From contig NC_052505.1 in NCBI RefSeq assembly GCF_014356525.2, positions 55,164,808 to 55,228,807 on the forward strand: a stretch of DNA of 64,000 bases, in the 5' to 3' direction. The DNA is from Nilaparvata lugens (Eukaryota > Arthropoda > Insecta > Hemiptera > Delphacidae). Both the position numbers and the translations under genes were made by a program. Shown piece by piece: positions 23,981 to 37,212 of this stretch (positions are counted from its first letter, which is position 1; every line of letters begins with the position of its first letter). Under the pieces are notes generated by a model that searched no databases, had not been told where the DNA came from, and worked only from the letters and a program-made list of their open reading frames with translations.

Positions 23981-24015
23981 GGCAACTCTGGCACACTTGT
24001 GTGCCAGAGTCGCCC
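23980..24015. repeat. Hairpin with 16-nt arms and 4-nt loop
   Basis: Arm 23980-23995 (GGGCAACTCTGGCACA) pairs with 24000-24015 with one mismatch; the loop is CTTG. A T5 run follows. It adjoins the last 31-bp repeat, so repeat array and hairpin may together be the end of a Helitron-like or foldback element. It is not a bacterial terminator in this context. Confidence 0.6.
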
Positions 24016-24606
24016 TTTTTATACTACTTTTTGTCTTTTTTTTATCATTATCACTAGTTTATTTCAATTCGTTTGGCCTCATTTTGCCTCTTCTTATCAT
24101 ACTAGTATTCAAAAAAATATGATCACTATTTTATTTTATCATTCCATTCTTTTTTTGATCAAATATGTGTGACTAAGCTGTGTGCTCTTGTATGCTTATG
24201 AGTAAATATAAATAATATTCCCACAATAAACGACACCCCTTCATGGCTGGCCATCAATATTGGCTTCGCTCTTGCTGTTAAGAGCCACACTTTCTTACTC
24301 TGTGATAATTTTCAAAATGGCGACAGCAAAAATGCTATTCACTCCAGACTATCAGCACTTGTCACAGGTCTAGCTCCATGGGGGGGGGACACAAAAATGG
24401 ATAATTATATACTTGGAGTCATTAGACAAAAAACCAAGATTAAAATAAATAAACCTTTTATTGCAACTTTTACAGTATTTACCTATTGGTACATAGTAAA
24501 AATAAAATAAAATTTTCATGGTTGCAAATCAGCTTCCGCTGAGGTTACTTCTTTGGTTGGCACCAAATGAAATATGAACATGATAAATAACATTCACTTT
24601 TGAAAT

Positions 24607-27546
24607 TTAGTCTTTGTATAGCCAAACACCGCCGTACACCTTCTTCATCCTCTCCCATTCCGTCCTCTCCTGTGCTACCCTCTGCCATGTTGCTCCACCG
24701 CAGACTCTCCTAAATTCCTCGTCCCATCTGTTGGTTGGTCGTCCTCTGCTTCTCTTCAGTGTTCGTGGATACCAGTCTATTATCTTCTTTGTCCATCTGT
24801 TGTCTTTTGTTCTCGCTATATGTCCTGCCCAGTTCCATTTTCTTTCTACTATCAACCGTCCTATGTCCTCAACCATTGTCTCTTTGGATATCCATATTTT
24901 CGTCTTTTTATCTCTTTTAGTAACTCTCAACATGATCCTTATTATTGCTCTCATACTAGTTCTCATTTTCCTGATAATTTTTCCTGTGAGAGTCCATGTT
25001 TCACAGCCATACAACATAACTGGGATTATACACATCTGAAGTAATTTTCGCTTATTTTCCATAATAACCGTGGAGCGGAAAAGGTGATTAAATCTTTTAA
25101 ACATTGACCATCCCAACGCAATTCTTCTTGTGATTTCTCCCCATTGACCGTCTTTTCCAATTCTTTGCCCTAAATATATGAAGCTGTTGACATTTTCGAT
25201 AATTCCTCCTTGGTTCAAATCAATTACTTCATCTGCTTGACAATTGAAACTCATAACCTTTGATTTTTCAAAATTTACTTTAAGGCCTATTTGTTTTGTT
25301 TCTTCCATCATCTCATTTAACATATCCTTCACTTCACTTGCACTTCTTCCTATAAGAACAATATCATCGGCAAATTTCAAGCAGTTCAACCTCTCCCCAT
25401 TGATATCTATGCCTCTATCTTGCCAGTCTAAATTTTTGAAGGTTGTTTCTAAAACGGCATTAAATATTTTTGCAGATGGAACATCACCTTGTCTTAATCC
25501 TCTTTTCACACGTATCTCTTCAATCTCTCCTCTTACTGAACATTCTAATTTCATATTCTCATATATATATTTAAAAATTTGTAAATATTCATCTTCAACA
25601 CCAAGTCCAGCTAACGTATTCATAATAGCGTTGGTTGTTACACTATCGAATGCTTTTTCAAAGTCGATGAATAGTAGGACCATTTGGAAATTGTATTCCC
25701 TCGCCTTTCGTATCAATTCCAGCAGTACTAAGATATTGTCTAGTGTAGAGAAATTTTTCTTGAATCCGGTCTGATCGTTCTGTGTTGCGGCATCTAAAAT
25801 TCTTCCTATTCTGTATGTTATTATTGCAATGAAGACTTTGTATATTGTACAGAGGAGACTTATTGGGCGATAGTTCTTTACTTCTTTTCTGTCTCCCTTT
25901 TTATACAGTAGTATTAGGTTAGCCTTCAACCATAAATCAGGAACTTTTCTATTTTTTAGACATATATTAAACAACTTGACTAGTATACTGGTTACAGCTC
26001 TTCCTCCCGCTTTTATTTCTTCATTTGTAACTCTGTCCGGTCCTCCCGCTTTTCCTTCTTTTAATTTGCTTATTACTCTCTCCACTTCACTTTCTAGGAT
26101 TGGAAGGCTATTTTCTACTTGACCTGCATCCAGCTGTTCCTCTCTCCTTCCACTGCACTCTGCTGATGTGTCTGTTTCAGGCCCCTGTATACTATATAAT
26201 TTTTCATAGAAGTTACAGATTGTCCTGAGAATACCTTTCACTTCTCTCTCTTCCTCGCCAGTCTCATTTTTCATCGAGATCATTATATTGGTGCCTAGCT
26301 GTTGTCTTCTCAATGTTTGTTTAATACTTCCTCTTGATTTAATTGTGTCTTCTAATTCTTCAGCTTTCTTGAGCGCTGTCCATTCTTTCCATTTTCGCCT
26401 TATTAATTTAGAAATTTCAGTGAATTCAATTCTATCCCTATCAGACGTTTTCAGTCTTCTCCTTTTTGCCAAAAGTCTGATTATCTCTCTTGGAGTCGAA
26501 CGTCTTCTGTTTCCTTCTCTGTCGTTCAAGGTATCACTTGTACTTTTAATAATAGCAGATAGTTTACTTGATATGTCTTCCATATCGGAGCATTCAGTAT
26601 TCATTCCATGAGCTAGGTTTTCTTCCAATTTCTCTTCAAATGATTTCATTTTTAGTGCTTCTGAACTCAGTCTCGTGCGGACTTTTTTGTTGAATCTTCT
26701 TCTCTCTTATATTTTTATAATCATCTTAATTGGTCTATGGTCACTTCCTATGTTCACATCATTCTCTACGTCCACATCTTGTACAATGAGTTTTTTGTCT
26801 GTTATGAAGAAGTCAAACTCATTTTTTGTTTCTCCATCCGGACTCATCCAAGTCCACTTTCTTGTTTCATTTTTCTGGAAGAAGGAGTTCATCAAATACA
26901 TATTTTTTCCTTCAACAAATTCAACAAGCCTATCTCCTCTTTCATTTCTTTCACCAAATCCGTAGTTTCCAACACATTTTTCACCGTTGTTCTTGCCAAT
27001 TTTTGCATTCATATCTCCCATTATTATATTGTACCTACATATATCCTTTCCTAAGGCATCATTCAGTTCTTCATATAGTTCTTCAATTTCCTCATCAGTT
27101 GAATTTGATGTTGGTGCACAGACTTGTATTATTTTAATTCTACCCATTCCTTCTTTGAGTTTCCAAATTATTGTCGATATTCTGTGAGTATGTTGCTTGA
27201 AGCTTATGATTTTCTTTTTTGTCGCATTGTTTATTAGAAAACCTGTTCCTCCTGTTGGACCATTGCCATTCACGTACAGAACAATATTATCATCATCCAG
27301 GCTCACACATTGTTCTCCGTCTCTCCTTACTTCCGCAAGTCCTATTATATCCCATTCTACATTTTTGACCTCTTCCACCAGCTGTTCCACTCTCCAGTTC
27401 TCCCTAAGAGATCTACAATTATATGTGAGTATAATGATATTATCTTGATTTTTTCTCTTCGCCGATCTTCCATCCTTTCCGAAGTCTTTATCAGTTGGTT
27501 TCCTTTCATTTTCCGTTCTTGCTATTCTAACTCCACGCCGTGGTTG
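24607..27546 (-). pseudogene. RTE-like ORF2: endonuclease and reverse transcriptase
   Basis: Endonuclease: ILTYNCRSL near 27430, WDIIGLAEVRR with the catalytic E near 27345, IIMGDMNAKIG near 26980 and GSDHRPI near 26730. A single in-frame TAA at 26707 separates this from the RT, which is open from 26649 to 24607 (680 codons). RT motifs: KEGKAGGPDRV, KNYRPISLL, FIDFEKAFDSV, GLRQGDVPSAKIF, and FADD at 25363-25374. The C-terminal region has the LYGCETWTL and WAGHIAR segments seen in this group. Catalytic residues are present, so one reversion would join both enzymatic parts. Confidence 0.87.
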
Positions 27547-28326
27547 CTACTGTGGTTGTGAAGGCTCTTCCACACCACCCTGCTCTCTTCCAATTCTCTT
27601 TATATATGTTTCCATTGTATTCAAGTTCTTTTTCTTCACGAGTCGTTCCGTATTTGTGTTTTGGGTGCTTGCGTCACCGTCGCCTCCTGTTGTGGGAGAG
27701 CTTCCCTCACTCCTTGGCCTTTTTTTTTCTTTTTCCTTATTATATGCTTCTTTTAAGCTATCCAGGTTGTAGAGCTCACCGTCAATCATTAATTTATCTT
27801 TTTTCATTAGGACCTGTTTACCTCGTTTCTTGTATTCCATAAGAAATGAGAATAATTCCTTTCTGATGATGCGCGTTTCCATGTCAAGGTCTTCCCTTAT
27901 TTTGATGTGGTTAAACCTTTCTTCTCTTGACAACTTGTATTTCTTCCTCTAAACGTCGTTCCTAGTAAACGTTGAAGTCAACTGTGCTCTAATTGGTCCA
28001 TCCTTTTCAGTAGGATTCAATTTTCTCAAGTTATCGATATCCTGATTTCTAATATCGACGCCAATGTATGAAAATATTCCTATTATTTCTTCTCGTAGTT
28101 TCCAGTAATTGCCTCTATCTTTCAGGCCAAAAATGATCAAGTTTCTATTTCTATCTGAGTTCTGTTTCCATTCTCTTTCCGTTTTTATTTGCGTTTTCAG
28201 TAGTTCTACTTCTTGCTTTAGGGTTTCCAGTTCATCATTGAACTTTCTATTGATTTCATCAATTTTCGTCTCCAGACAGTCTAGTTTATTTAACTTTTGA
28301 AGAATCTCATTTAATTTTCCTTCCAT
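27547..28326 (-). pseudogene. LINE ORF1-like coiled-coil / RNA-binding protein
   Basis: Two open segments in one frame, 28326-27949 and 27933-27547, separated by a TAG. The first has an N-terminal coiled coil (LNEILQKLNKLDCLETKIDEI) and an RRM-like strand, RNRNLIIFGLKD. The second continues with an IREDL-type C-terminal domain and a charged, low-complexity tail (KEKEKKRPRSEG). This order is typical of LINE ORF1 nucleic-acid chaperones. The TAG at 27547 separates it from the endonuclease in the same frame, so it may have been the N-terminal part of a single polyprotein or a readthrough product. Confidence 0.75.
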
Positions 28327-31300
28327 TTTCAGTATTTAGTTATTTCGTAAAAATCCACTAATTACCCCCTTGAACAAAACTTAATTAATACTTCCACAAA
28401 TACGGCCATTAACAATAATAATAAGCAAAGCGTTGATAAAAATGTGTCTCAAAGGAAAGGTAACAAAGGAAAACCTGGGAAACGCCAACGAGAGCAATCG
28501 TGGCCCTGGAGAGAAATTGGAAGCTCCTGATGAGAAGGGATACGAGCCAGAGGGAGAAAAAGAATAGGAGAGACTTTTCAAATTTCGAACTGCGCTTTCC
28601 AAATAAATGTTTTTGTTTTTATAATTAATAAACAGTAGGTACGAGGAGCTGTAGAAAAGAGACAGATAGTTTAGCTTTTTGACCGTTGTTAATCTGTCCC
28701 ATTGACCTTCTTCCCGAAATAATAATAATTGCCGGTTGAATCAATCTTGTCAACAAGATGATAATAGGTCATACTATTTCCTATATATAATGTTTTCACT
28801 ACAGACAGACTGCTCCTATAAAATTGGCAACTTTGAGCAAGCTCTGATACAGAGCACTCCTTGATACAATGCCGATTAAATAAGTTGGTACTCCTGTTCG
28901 ATCCAAAATGTCCAACCGGCCAATACTACTACGCTGAGGACGATTATACGGAATTTACACACCACTACTAGCACACTAAGACAGCGATAAGATAAATAAC
29001 AGCTTGATGCTTGTTCTAATTGTGCTCGAAAATCAGAATCTTGAAACAAAATCAAAATCAAAAACCAAGATTATAATCTTTAATTAACCATGAATACGGT
29101 TTCTCAATATTAAGTGCCTCACCTTGTGTTGGCATATGTTATAGCCTATATTGCTCCAAAGAAAGGCAGGAATGTGCAACAGGAGAAAAACAATAACTAA
29201 AAGAATTAAATAAACAGTTGTGAAATTTGAGGTTATAACTCGGTAATTTGTAGTTGTAGGTTAGGTTGACCAACCGTTGTTTTGCCGGGGAAGGGGTATC
29301 ACTGAATTCAGAGTGCTTAAGTAGAATGAATTATTGTGTACGAATGAAACTGGTTTGAAAAACTAATTTGCTAGATTGATGGTTTGGCAGTCTACAAAGG
29401 AAGCCGAAGTAGGGACTGTAAATTTCTAAATTAGTGCTGTGGGTGATTATGAAGTGGAATAAAATCAAATCCAATTCAGTAATAAAATGCAGTTCAGTTT
29501 GAATCTGACGAATATGATCAATGCTGTCACTAGGATCAGACAGAGCTAGTAATTTTGGAGTGAGATCCTTCTCCAAATAATAACCAATATACTTAGGTTC
29601 TAATACCTGTATTACAGTTGGAAGAGATATTGGACCACACAAGAAAACAGACAGAATAGCAAATCCATGCGAACCGGGTCTCTGATAAATACTGTAGGTT
29701 ATATGATGGCAAAGTGCTGAACCAAAATAGTAAATATTTCGAGTACCGAGTTCAATTCTGATGCTGTCCATGCGACCTTGGTGCGGTAGGTTAGTGGCAG
29801 TCGTTTTTTTATTTGATTCGGGAGGATATCTCCAATAAAATGATTTATCATTTGATAAGAATATCGACTACCATTCACCACCAGAAGAAATAATATTCTA
29901 ATTACTATACTCGATAATATCTGACTATTGCAAAACAAGTCGTGTCCTGCATGATCGATATGTGTCAGTCGAGAAGAACGAATTTGGAGGTATAATGAAA
30001 TAAACCCAGTTCAGTGAAAAGGTAATATGAATATATTCTGAAAGATATTCTCTGACAGCAAAATATTGAATAGATAAATGAACAGATTCCACAAAATATA
30101 ATTTCCAACTGATAAGGAATGAATATTAAGTGATAGCGAATTTGAATCTTCAAATTATAGATACTATATGAAAATGTAATGGTTTCTAATTGAACAGAAC
30201 GAGATGGGTGATAGCCTTTGGGAAGGGTCATAAAAAGCACTAATCAAATAGGCAAAGTAAGCTAATACAAAATTATAATTCAAAAAATAGAATAAATTGA
30301 TGGTTAAAAATATTATCAGGGTGGGGTTTCACCTAAGGAAAATAGACCTTTCGGCTAAGTACAACGTGAATATTAAAATTTACTTATTGCAATAAAAATC
30401 ATTCATAATAACTTTATACCCTTAAATCTATAGTCATGACTTTTCCCAAATTGACGAATTTATACACTGTATAATTTTCGTAGATTAGCGGGGATCCCCT
30501 TTTATATATTCGAATAACTTACATAGACTTTTGTTTCCGTTTTTTGTTTTTGAAGTATATTTGGCCGTAGAATATATGGTTCTGGCTGGATCCTTCCGCG
30601 TGGCGAAAAACGTCAAACAGACCTCACTATTATAATTTCAGGGTCTATTTAAATGAAATCGCGGAAATTAATATCACAGATTATTATAGGAACTTTAGAA
30701 CTACTTTTTGAAACAGAAAGACAAAGATTGAATTACATTAAAACTGGAATCAAAGCTTTTAAACAATTAAGTACGTGGACTAGGTCTGTATCCTACTGGT
30801 GATTTCTGCAAAATGGCCTCAAGTCTTCTTCTTCTAATTTCCACTTGAGTTTTTTTCTTGGAAATTTATCTCGTCAAATTTACATACTAATTCAGGATTG
30901 GTCAGATTCTGTGACGTAACCAATATGCTGAATGGGTGGAAGAGGTGTGTCCAATTTTAAAGCTTCTGAAAGCTTTAAAATTGGTCATTGGGCAAAATTC
31001 CTGATTGTAGGTTGTTCTAAATTATCATCCACTTCCATGTAATTATAAAAATATACAAATAAATAATATAAACTCATCTATTGTGATATACATTTGTTAA
31101 ATAACTTCAAGAGTAGCTAATGATTTTGTAGAACATAGACGTGCTTTTATAACATAAAGTAGAAGTATAAGACATATAAAAATACACATGTTTGTGATAA
31201 TAATGAACATAATAATAAATAAATATATCTTTTTTGTTTATATAGTTTTTCATATGTTAGAATATCGACCCACAATCATCATAATTATACAGGCGAAGTT

Positions 31301-32143
31301 AATTTGTCTTTGTATTCTAACAAATATATCTTCATGACAGTTCATAAACAAATATTTTGGCCAATTCGGCATAGAAATTATAATATAAAAAATGAAAAAA
31401 ATTGATATTATATAACTGTTATGATCGAATATTTATCGAACTGCCTTCTCAATCAGCTACTTGTTAACAAGTTGGCTTTGGTCTGTTTGGGGTTATGTTT
31501 TGCTTCAATTCTAACCGTCAGATATTGCATTACTGATCAAAATAATAAACATTACAAATAAATACGGTTTTCTCCATTAATAAATTTCTGAAAGGTATAT
31601 AATTACTGACTTATTAGTTTCAGCCTTTGTAGGTCAGATAACCGTCGTTTATCTGCCTTAGATAAGATTGTGGTGCTTTCCGATTGATGGAATTTATTTT
31701 GCTCGTGTAATGGCCTATGAATAAATTGATTTATAATTCAGGAGCTGTACAATCATTGGGTACATCACACACTCCACGTGAGAATGCTTCTCATTCAACC
31801 AATGCTGACGGTATGAAGCGAATCTTACATTAGATAGCTGATTTACATCATCACATCGTTTTGGCCAATCAGAACAATAGAATTACTTCAAGATCCACTT
31901 TCCGAAAATATCACTGGAACGTGTCTTTGCATGGTAATTTTGCTCTAGAATCAGTTTGTATTTATGGTAATTTGATTCGTTGTCTTTGTGAAGATGTTCA
32001 CTTCGAATTAGTTCAGTTAGGCAGTATAGTTTCTCTGATAGGAAAAAATTAAATAATGTCTAGAGAAGTAGTGTTGTCAGTTTGTTGAATTGCTTTTCAA
32101 AGTGTTCTCTTACTGATAGATGTGATTGACTATTTGCAAGAAA
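28327..32143. other. Non-coding region upstream of a signal-peptide exon
   Basis: 28327-28620 may be the 5' UTR of the RTE-like LINE. The minus-strand frames at 29331-30240 are AT-rich without motifs. A perfect 15-bp inverted repeat lies at 30951-30984. The last few hundred bases before 32144 probably include the promoter and 5' UTR of the gene that starts there; no TATA box stood out. Confidence 0.4.
30951..30984. repeat. Perfect 15-bp inverted repeat, 4-nt loop
   Basis: CCAATTTTAAAGCTT (30951-30965) and its complement (30970-30984) are separated by CTGA. AT-rich. No other element boundary was recognised around it. Confidence 0.6.
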
Positions 32144-32193
32144 ATGGGTGACTTCTGGCTATCTGTGAGTTTTCTCCTCGTTGTGACTGGAGG
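32144..32193 (+). CDS. First coding exon of a secreted or membrane protein gene (partial)
   Basis: The ATG at 32144 is in a good context (GAAAATGG). It encodes a short polar start and then a hydrophobic core (FWLSVSFLLVVTGG), a typical signal-peptide beginning, and runs into a canonical splice donor GG|GTAAGT at 32194. The exon supplies 16 codons plus two bases (phase 2). The next exon was not found, so the protein family is unknown. An insect gene with a long first intron full of retrotransposons is plausible. Chance resemblance remains possible because only 50 bp carry the signal. Confidence 0.45.
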
Positions 32194-33946
32194 GTAAGTT
32201 CACTTACACTATTCAACTTTTATTATTTTCAATTTGTTAAGTTCAAGTTTTTATATGAAGAAATAACAGTAAAATACTAGTACTTCAAAAGCTTATAACT
32301 ACAAATAACATTTACTCACTCTTATTCAGTAAATGAGCCTATTGTCATCAGCATGTAACAGAAAGTTGAATGTACTTCACTCTCTAGGGAAATTTAAATA
32401 CTATTCTATCCTTTTTATAGTTAACCTCACATCATATGTGATAATTAGCTCTGCAAATGTACCTACACTAGGGCACTGTGGGCCATACGGAAAATTATTT
32501 TCTTCGGGACTGTGATGATTTCAGCCCTACATTCCTCAACATTTGTGACTTTCAATTTCTACAAGCTCTATATTAGCTGATATCATTGCCTTCTTCCAGT
32601 TATGATTCAACCTATGGTGTTTGCAGCCCAGTGACTAAATAAATTGGTGCTTGCAATATATATTGTAGTGTGGATATAAAATACAAGTCCTGAAACAACT
32701 TTTTCATGAGGAATCCCCTTCTGCTAGTATACAGTGTTCCAAAAACCTTGTATTTTTGGTTAATTTTCAATAATTGAGCTATTCCACAAAATCCAATCAT
32801 TGGACTGAGAATTTTTATCTAGCCTTCTCTAGATTGAGTTTCATTCTCCTAGATTTTGAATAGGATGGAATCATTCACAGCTCTCTATATGAGTAACTAT
32901 TGAGTTACAATTTTTCAAGAATAAGTAAACTGAAGTTCAAGAAAAAATCAATTTTGCTGAATTTTACTTTCAATCAACAACTTATCTACCGATTGTCGCC
33001 TATTCAATGTATCATTCGAAATCCCTCTGAGCGTTATCTTGGGATCTATTTGATATAAGTTCATGAGATCATGTACTATGAGAATCACACGTTGAATGGA
33101 AAAAATGGCTCTCATCTTTTTTTACATTGAGAAATTTTGAATAATGAAATAATTCGAAGTTCTCTATCTCAAATGACTACTGAGTTACAATCCATGCCTT
33201 GAACATTCCAATAGAAGCTCTTATCAGCCTCCAACCCTCCTCTGACTTTCTATTGAACGCTCGATCTGTCAGATACATTGATATTAACAAGATTTATGGA
33301 AAAATAATTTTTCTTCAGACTATTATTGGATATTTTTATCTCAATTGAAGATCGAGTGAATCCTGAATTTCTGGTAATCTGAACCATTTGAAAAATTGTT
33401 CAATGTTCGATTAGTATTGAAAAAAATTTGTTGAAGCAGATACTTGAAACTTATGTGATTGAATACTGCTTAATCTATATATTTCATGCACAGTTCAACC
33501 CCGAGATCACAGTCACCACTGTATCAAATCTTCAAGTTTGATACGTTAAATTCAAGGAGATGATTAGTGAGTTTGTAGAATGCATTTAAATTTATGTTTC
33601 TTCTAAGATCCAATCATTATTTGATAGTTTGTCCATTCCACACACCCTATCAAAACTTTGCTGTAACGTCATTGTCGTATTTCATACATTTTAAAAAGCT
33701 GATCATGAGTTCCTATTTTAAACTGCTGATCATGTCTACAATATTTGAAAAATATTCTCGGCTCATCATAATGAAGCAAGGCAAAACGATAGGAGTATTA
33801 TATTGAAGTATTTTATATTGGAGCATCAGTGTTCTAAAACTAGGTCACGTGCTTTGCAAAAAAAAGAGGAAAGAAAAAGATACAGTTAGTTAGTTAGATA
33901 CAGTTGGATACAGAGAGGAAGGGAGAGAAAAACATAAGAAGGAAGA
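32194..33946. other. Probable intron or intergenic DNA, no gene seen
   Basis: AT-rich and without conserved frames. A GA-rich patch at 33860-34050 borders the LINE tail at 33947. Confidence 0.4.
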
Positions 33947-36075
33947 TTGATTGATTGATTGATAGATTACTTTATTTGCTACTTTCTCTTTTCTCTTTAG
34001 AAGGGAGAGAAAGGGAAAAAAGAGGAAGAGAAAAGAGAGAGAAATCAAAAAACTTTAATGAGAAACAAAAAGAATTCAATTTATTTCCATCAAAAAAAAT
34101 CATCAATATAACATTAACATTCAAATTCAATAATAAATATTTTGAGGAGATAAATATTCCCCCACATAGACTATGTGTGGGGGAAGAATTCCTATCTATA
34201 ATAACTGTAAAATAAAAATCCTGCAAAATTCTACCTTAATATTATTTTCACTTAACTATTACAATATTGGAAATATGTCGTGAGTTTTTTATTAGAGACT
34301 TAATATTATGTTGGAGTACCTATCTCCTAAAATTTTCAAATTACTTATTATAATGTTCAGAGTGCTTCATCACAGTACCAGAGTTAACAGAGTTTAAATC
34401 AGGATCTACATATAAGGCGAGTTTATGAGGGCTTCTAATGCCTCTCGACCAATACCAAGCAACCATGTGACTATCTTCTTTTTGTAGTTAGCAACACTGC
34501 ATCCCTCAGCCTCTTTTATTGTGATTGGAAGACTGCGATGAAGTAGGTGAGCAATACGAAATGGGTTGTTATTGACTGATGTAAAGGTAGCTCTAGGTGT
34601 GTTAAACCCAAAATTCAGCATAGTGGGGTAATTATGGTTTAGCTGTGCAAAAATTTCTGTTCTGTACGATTTGATAAAAATAAGAAGAGTTTTAATGTAG
34701 ATTTGTCTTATGTCAAGAACAGGAAATTTGGGAAATTTGTAGAGTTGTTCAGTAGGAAATCGGATATTTTTATTTAGAATTATCTTGATGAGTGATCTCT
34801 GTGTGACAGCTAGTGGGTGCATCGCGGCGGCCGAGACTCCCCCCCATGCCAGGATACCACACAGGAGCAACGACGACTGTACGTAGGCAAAGTAAAACAT
34901 CCTACACTGATCCACAGTAAGCACCCCTCCAAGCTGCAAAAAGGCGTAAATGAGTTTTCTAAGCCTGTTTTCAACTCCCTGAATGTGTAATACCCAGGAT
35001 AATTTATGATCAATCATTACACCTAAATATTTGTATTGTTCCACATTCTCTATGACATTGCAGCCGCCTTCCACTGACTGCAGGTCACCACAGGAGTGAA
35101 GGGCCAGCCGTCTCGGAGCAGGGTCACTGTCACTTCTGTAAAATATTGGCAGATGCTTGGTTTTTTCTATCAATGTTGAGGTATTCTGCTCCAACTAGCG
35201 TTTGATTTCGACCAAGTCTGCCCCCACCTGTTTGTAAGCTTTGTCCCACGTGCAGCCGGATGACACTACCGCCGCGTTATCAGTGGAAAGGAACAACCTG
35301 CCACCCGTGGAAACCTTCTCTGAATTATTGATGTATATCAGGAACAAAAGCGGCCCCAGTGTACTTCCCTGAACCACTCCTTGGTCGATTCTAGCCTTTT
35401 CACTGTTAATGCCATTTATGCTAACATATTGGATGCAGTTCTCCAGGTAGCTTATGAACCACTTCAATGATTTAACACCTATATGTAATGCAATTTTGAA
35501 ATTCACTTATGTCGATCTATGGACTCGAATGCTTCAGCTAGGTCCAGAAAAGTAACCAGGACACGTCTCCTATCTCCAATCTCCTTAGCTATGTTTTTGG
35601 AAAACTCAAAAAATGCATGAGATGTGCTCCTGTCCTTTCTAAATCTGAACTGGAGATCTGATATTATTTTCTCACACTCCAAGTAATCAGCAAGCTGTGA
35701 TTTAACACATTTTTCAATGATCTTAGATAAGGTGCAAAGCAGAGAAATCGGTCTGTAATTAGATGTTAAGTTTTTTGACCTGATTCATAGATTGGCACCA
35801 CTTTGGCTATCTTACATGGTTTTGGAAATTTATTTGTGTTTTAGCTGAGGTTAACTATATGAAGCAAGGGAGTAATCAAAGTGACAATATTGTTTTCAAT
35901 AAATTTTGATGGTATATTATCCTAGCCCGGCGCAGAGTTGCCCTTAATGCTCCCTACCACCTCAATAAGCTTCTGTCATGTAACTGGTCACAGCCGGAAC
36001 ATAGAATCAGCGGCGTGGTCAGTGTCATCCACCTCAGTAGATGCTATTTGTATGAACTGACGCTTTTTCACAACT
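33947..36075 (-). mobile_element. 5'-truncated, decayed LINE with (TCAA)n tail
   Basis: The 3' end is a GATT/TCAA-type tail (33947-33968 on the plus strand), directly followed by an AATAAAGTAATC-like end similar to that of the LINE ending at 36393. The RT can be traced on the minus strand from about 36060 to 34406 through several stops and frameshifts. The 5' end is lost near 36075, where low-complexity DNA begins. Confidence 0.75.
34406..36060 (-). pseudogene. Reverse transcriptase remnant (jockey/CR1 group)
   Basis: Readable parts: the finger region with a broken IPSKFIENNIV segment (about 35900), a degraded VTFLDL.EAFES-like region near 35540 (first catalytic D), DQGVVQGSTLGPLLFLIYIN (35400-35340), and the C-terminal 262-codon frame 34406-35194 with YKYLGVMIDHKLSW. 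The position equivalent to F/YADD reads LSTDN near 35280, so the catalytic aspartate pair is lost. There are multiple stops and frameshifts upstream of 35506. Certainly inactive. Confidence 0.8.
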
Positions 36076-36300
36076 TTTCACCCCTCCCACCACCCCCGCA
36101 CATATCCTGTGTACCCCCCACCAAACCGCTCATGCCGCACCTCCCCAGCCACTCTGCACCTCCCCAATGAACCTCTCACTCTCTCTCCCCCTCACTCGCT
36201 CTCTCTCACTCACTCTCTCTCACTCTCTCTCTACATTAAGGAGAAGAAGAAGAAGAAGAAGAGAAGAAGAAGAAGAAGAAGAAGAAGAAGAAGAAGATGA
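36076..36300. repeat. Low-complexity tracts: C-rich, (CT)n, (GAA)n
   Basis: C-rich (36076-36170), then CTCT/CACT-rich (36176-36232), then (GAA)n (36240-36297). A frame that ends in a poly-arginine run here is an effect of the GAA/AGA tract. Confidence 0.85.
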
Positions 36301-36921
36301 TAATGATGATGCTCTCTCTCTCTGTCATGCTCTATTTCATTTATAGATAGTCATGGTCTATTTGATGATTTATAGCAGAAAGAGAGGTGTGATTGATTGA
36401 TTGATTGAGTACTTTATTTATGTAGATTACAATATATACTGGCTTATACACTTATATACAATAGCTTACAGTACAGCAAAATTATAGATGAATTTACATA
36501 ATATAGACTAAGAAAATAATTATTGAACTGTATATGATATGAAAAAGCAATTTGTAATTCCATAACAATAGATAATTATCATATTGTTATGCATCTACAT
36601 AAATTGGCGGAGCATTGGACATATCAATGTCCATTCTTCGGAAAGAATATTCAAAATATCCTCCCCACTAACTCTCTACCAAAACGTTAATTTCGTTATT
36701 TAAACTAAGGATTTATTTATTAATGGAAATATTGTAAAAGTTTCAATCAATATGAATATTACAGAGAAAAAAACAGGAAATTGATAAAGTAAAATTATTA
36801 TATAGGTAGATAAGATCAAATAATTGATTAATAAAATGAAGTAGGCTGAAAGTAGATCAGGGTTATCAACTTTCAGTAATATACAGCAGTATGCAGTGGA
36901 TAATTGAAATAACATGAGTTG

Positions 36922-36926
<5 letters not shown>

Positions 36927-36987
<61 letters not shown>
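36927..36987. repeat. (AT)n microsatellite
   Basis: About 60 bp of uninterrupted alternating AT inside the 3' part of the LINE. Confidence 0.95.
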
Positions 36988-36991
<4 letters not shown>

Positions 36992-37212
36992 TCGTTCTAT
37001 AACATGATTAAAAGGTTTATATTAGTGGAATGGGTGAGGGATGGTTGTCATGTGATCGCTCTAGGGCCGGACAGTTTCAGTCATTTGTTCCAAAATATGT
37101 TTTTTGAAGTCAGGATGAAGCTCGCTCGGCTCTCCATAGACCTGATAGAAGCAGGAATTGTATTCCATGCACGACAGGCACTGACTTGGGAGGATTTTGT
37201 GAGAATAGTAGT

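Larger units (their letters stand above)
24440..28326 (-). mobile_element. RTE-like LINE, one long frame with three stops
   Basis: ORF1-like and endonuclease-RT sequences read in the same minus-strand frame from 28326 to 24607 and are interrupted only by TAG at 27949, TAG at 27547 and TAA at 26707. No frameshift was found in 3.7 kb. The 3' UTR contains AATAAA-type signals and probably ends near 24440. The EN-RT spacing and the C-terminal region ending RGRPTNRWDEEF match the endonuclease-reverse transcriptases of the RTE group common in insects. Confidence 0.85.

Noticed and set aside
24614..27842. Numerous plus-strand ORFs
   Set aside because: Antisense shadows of the RTE-like LINE; rich in S, F and L as expected for reverse frames.
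29331..29771. 146-aa minus-strand ORF
   Set aside because: No domain, no homologous neighbour and ordinary AT-rich composition; could not be supported.
36109..36300. ORF ending in poly-arginine
   Set aside because: Translation of a (GAA/AGA)n tract.
36700..36990. ORF starting with alternating Y and I
   Set aside because: Translation of the (AT)n microsatellite and the AT-rich LINE 3' UTR.
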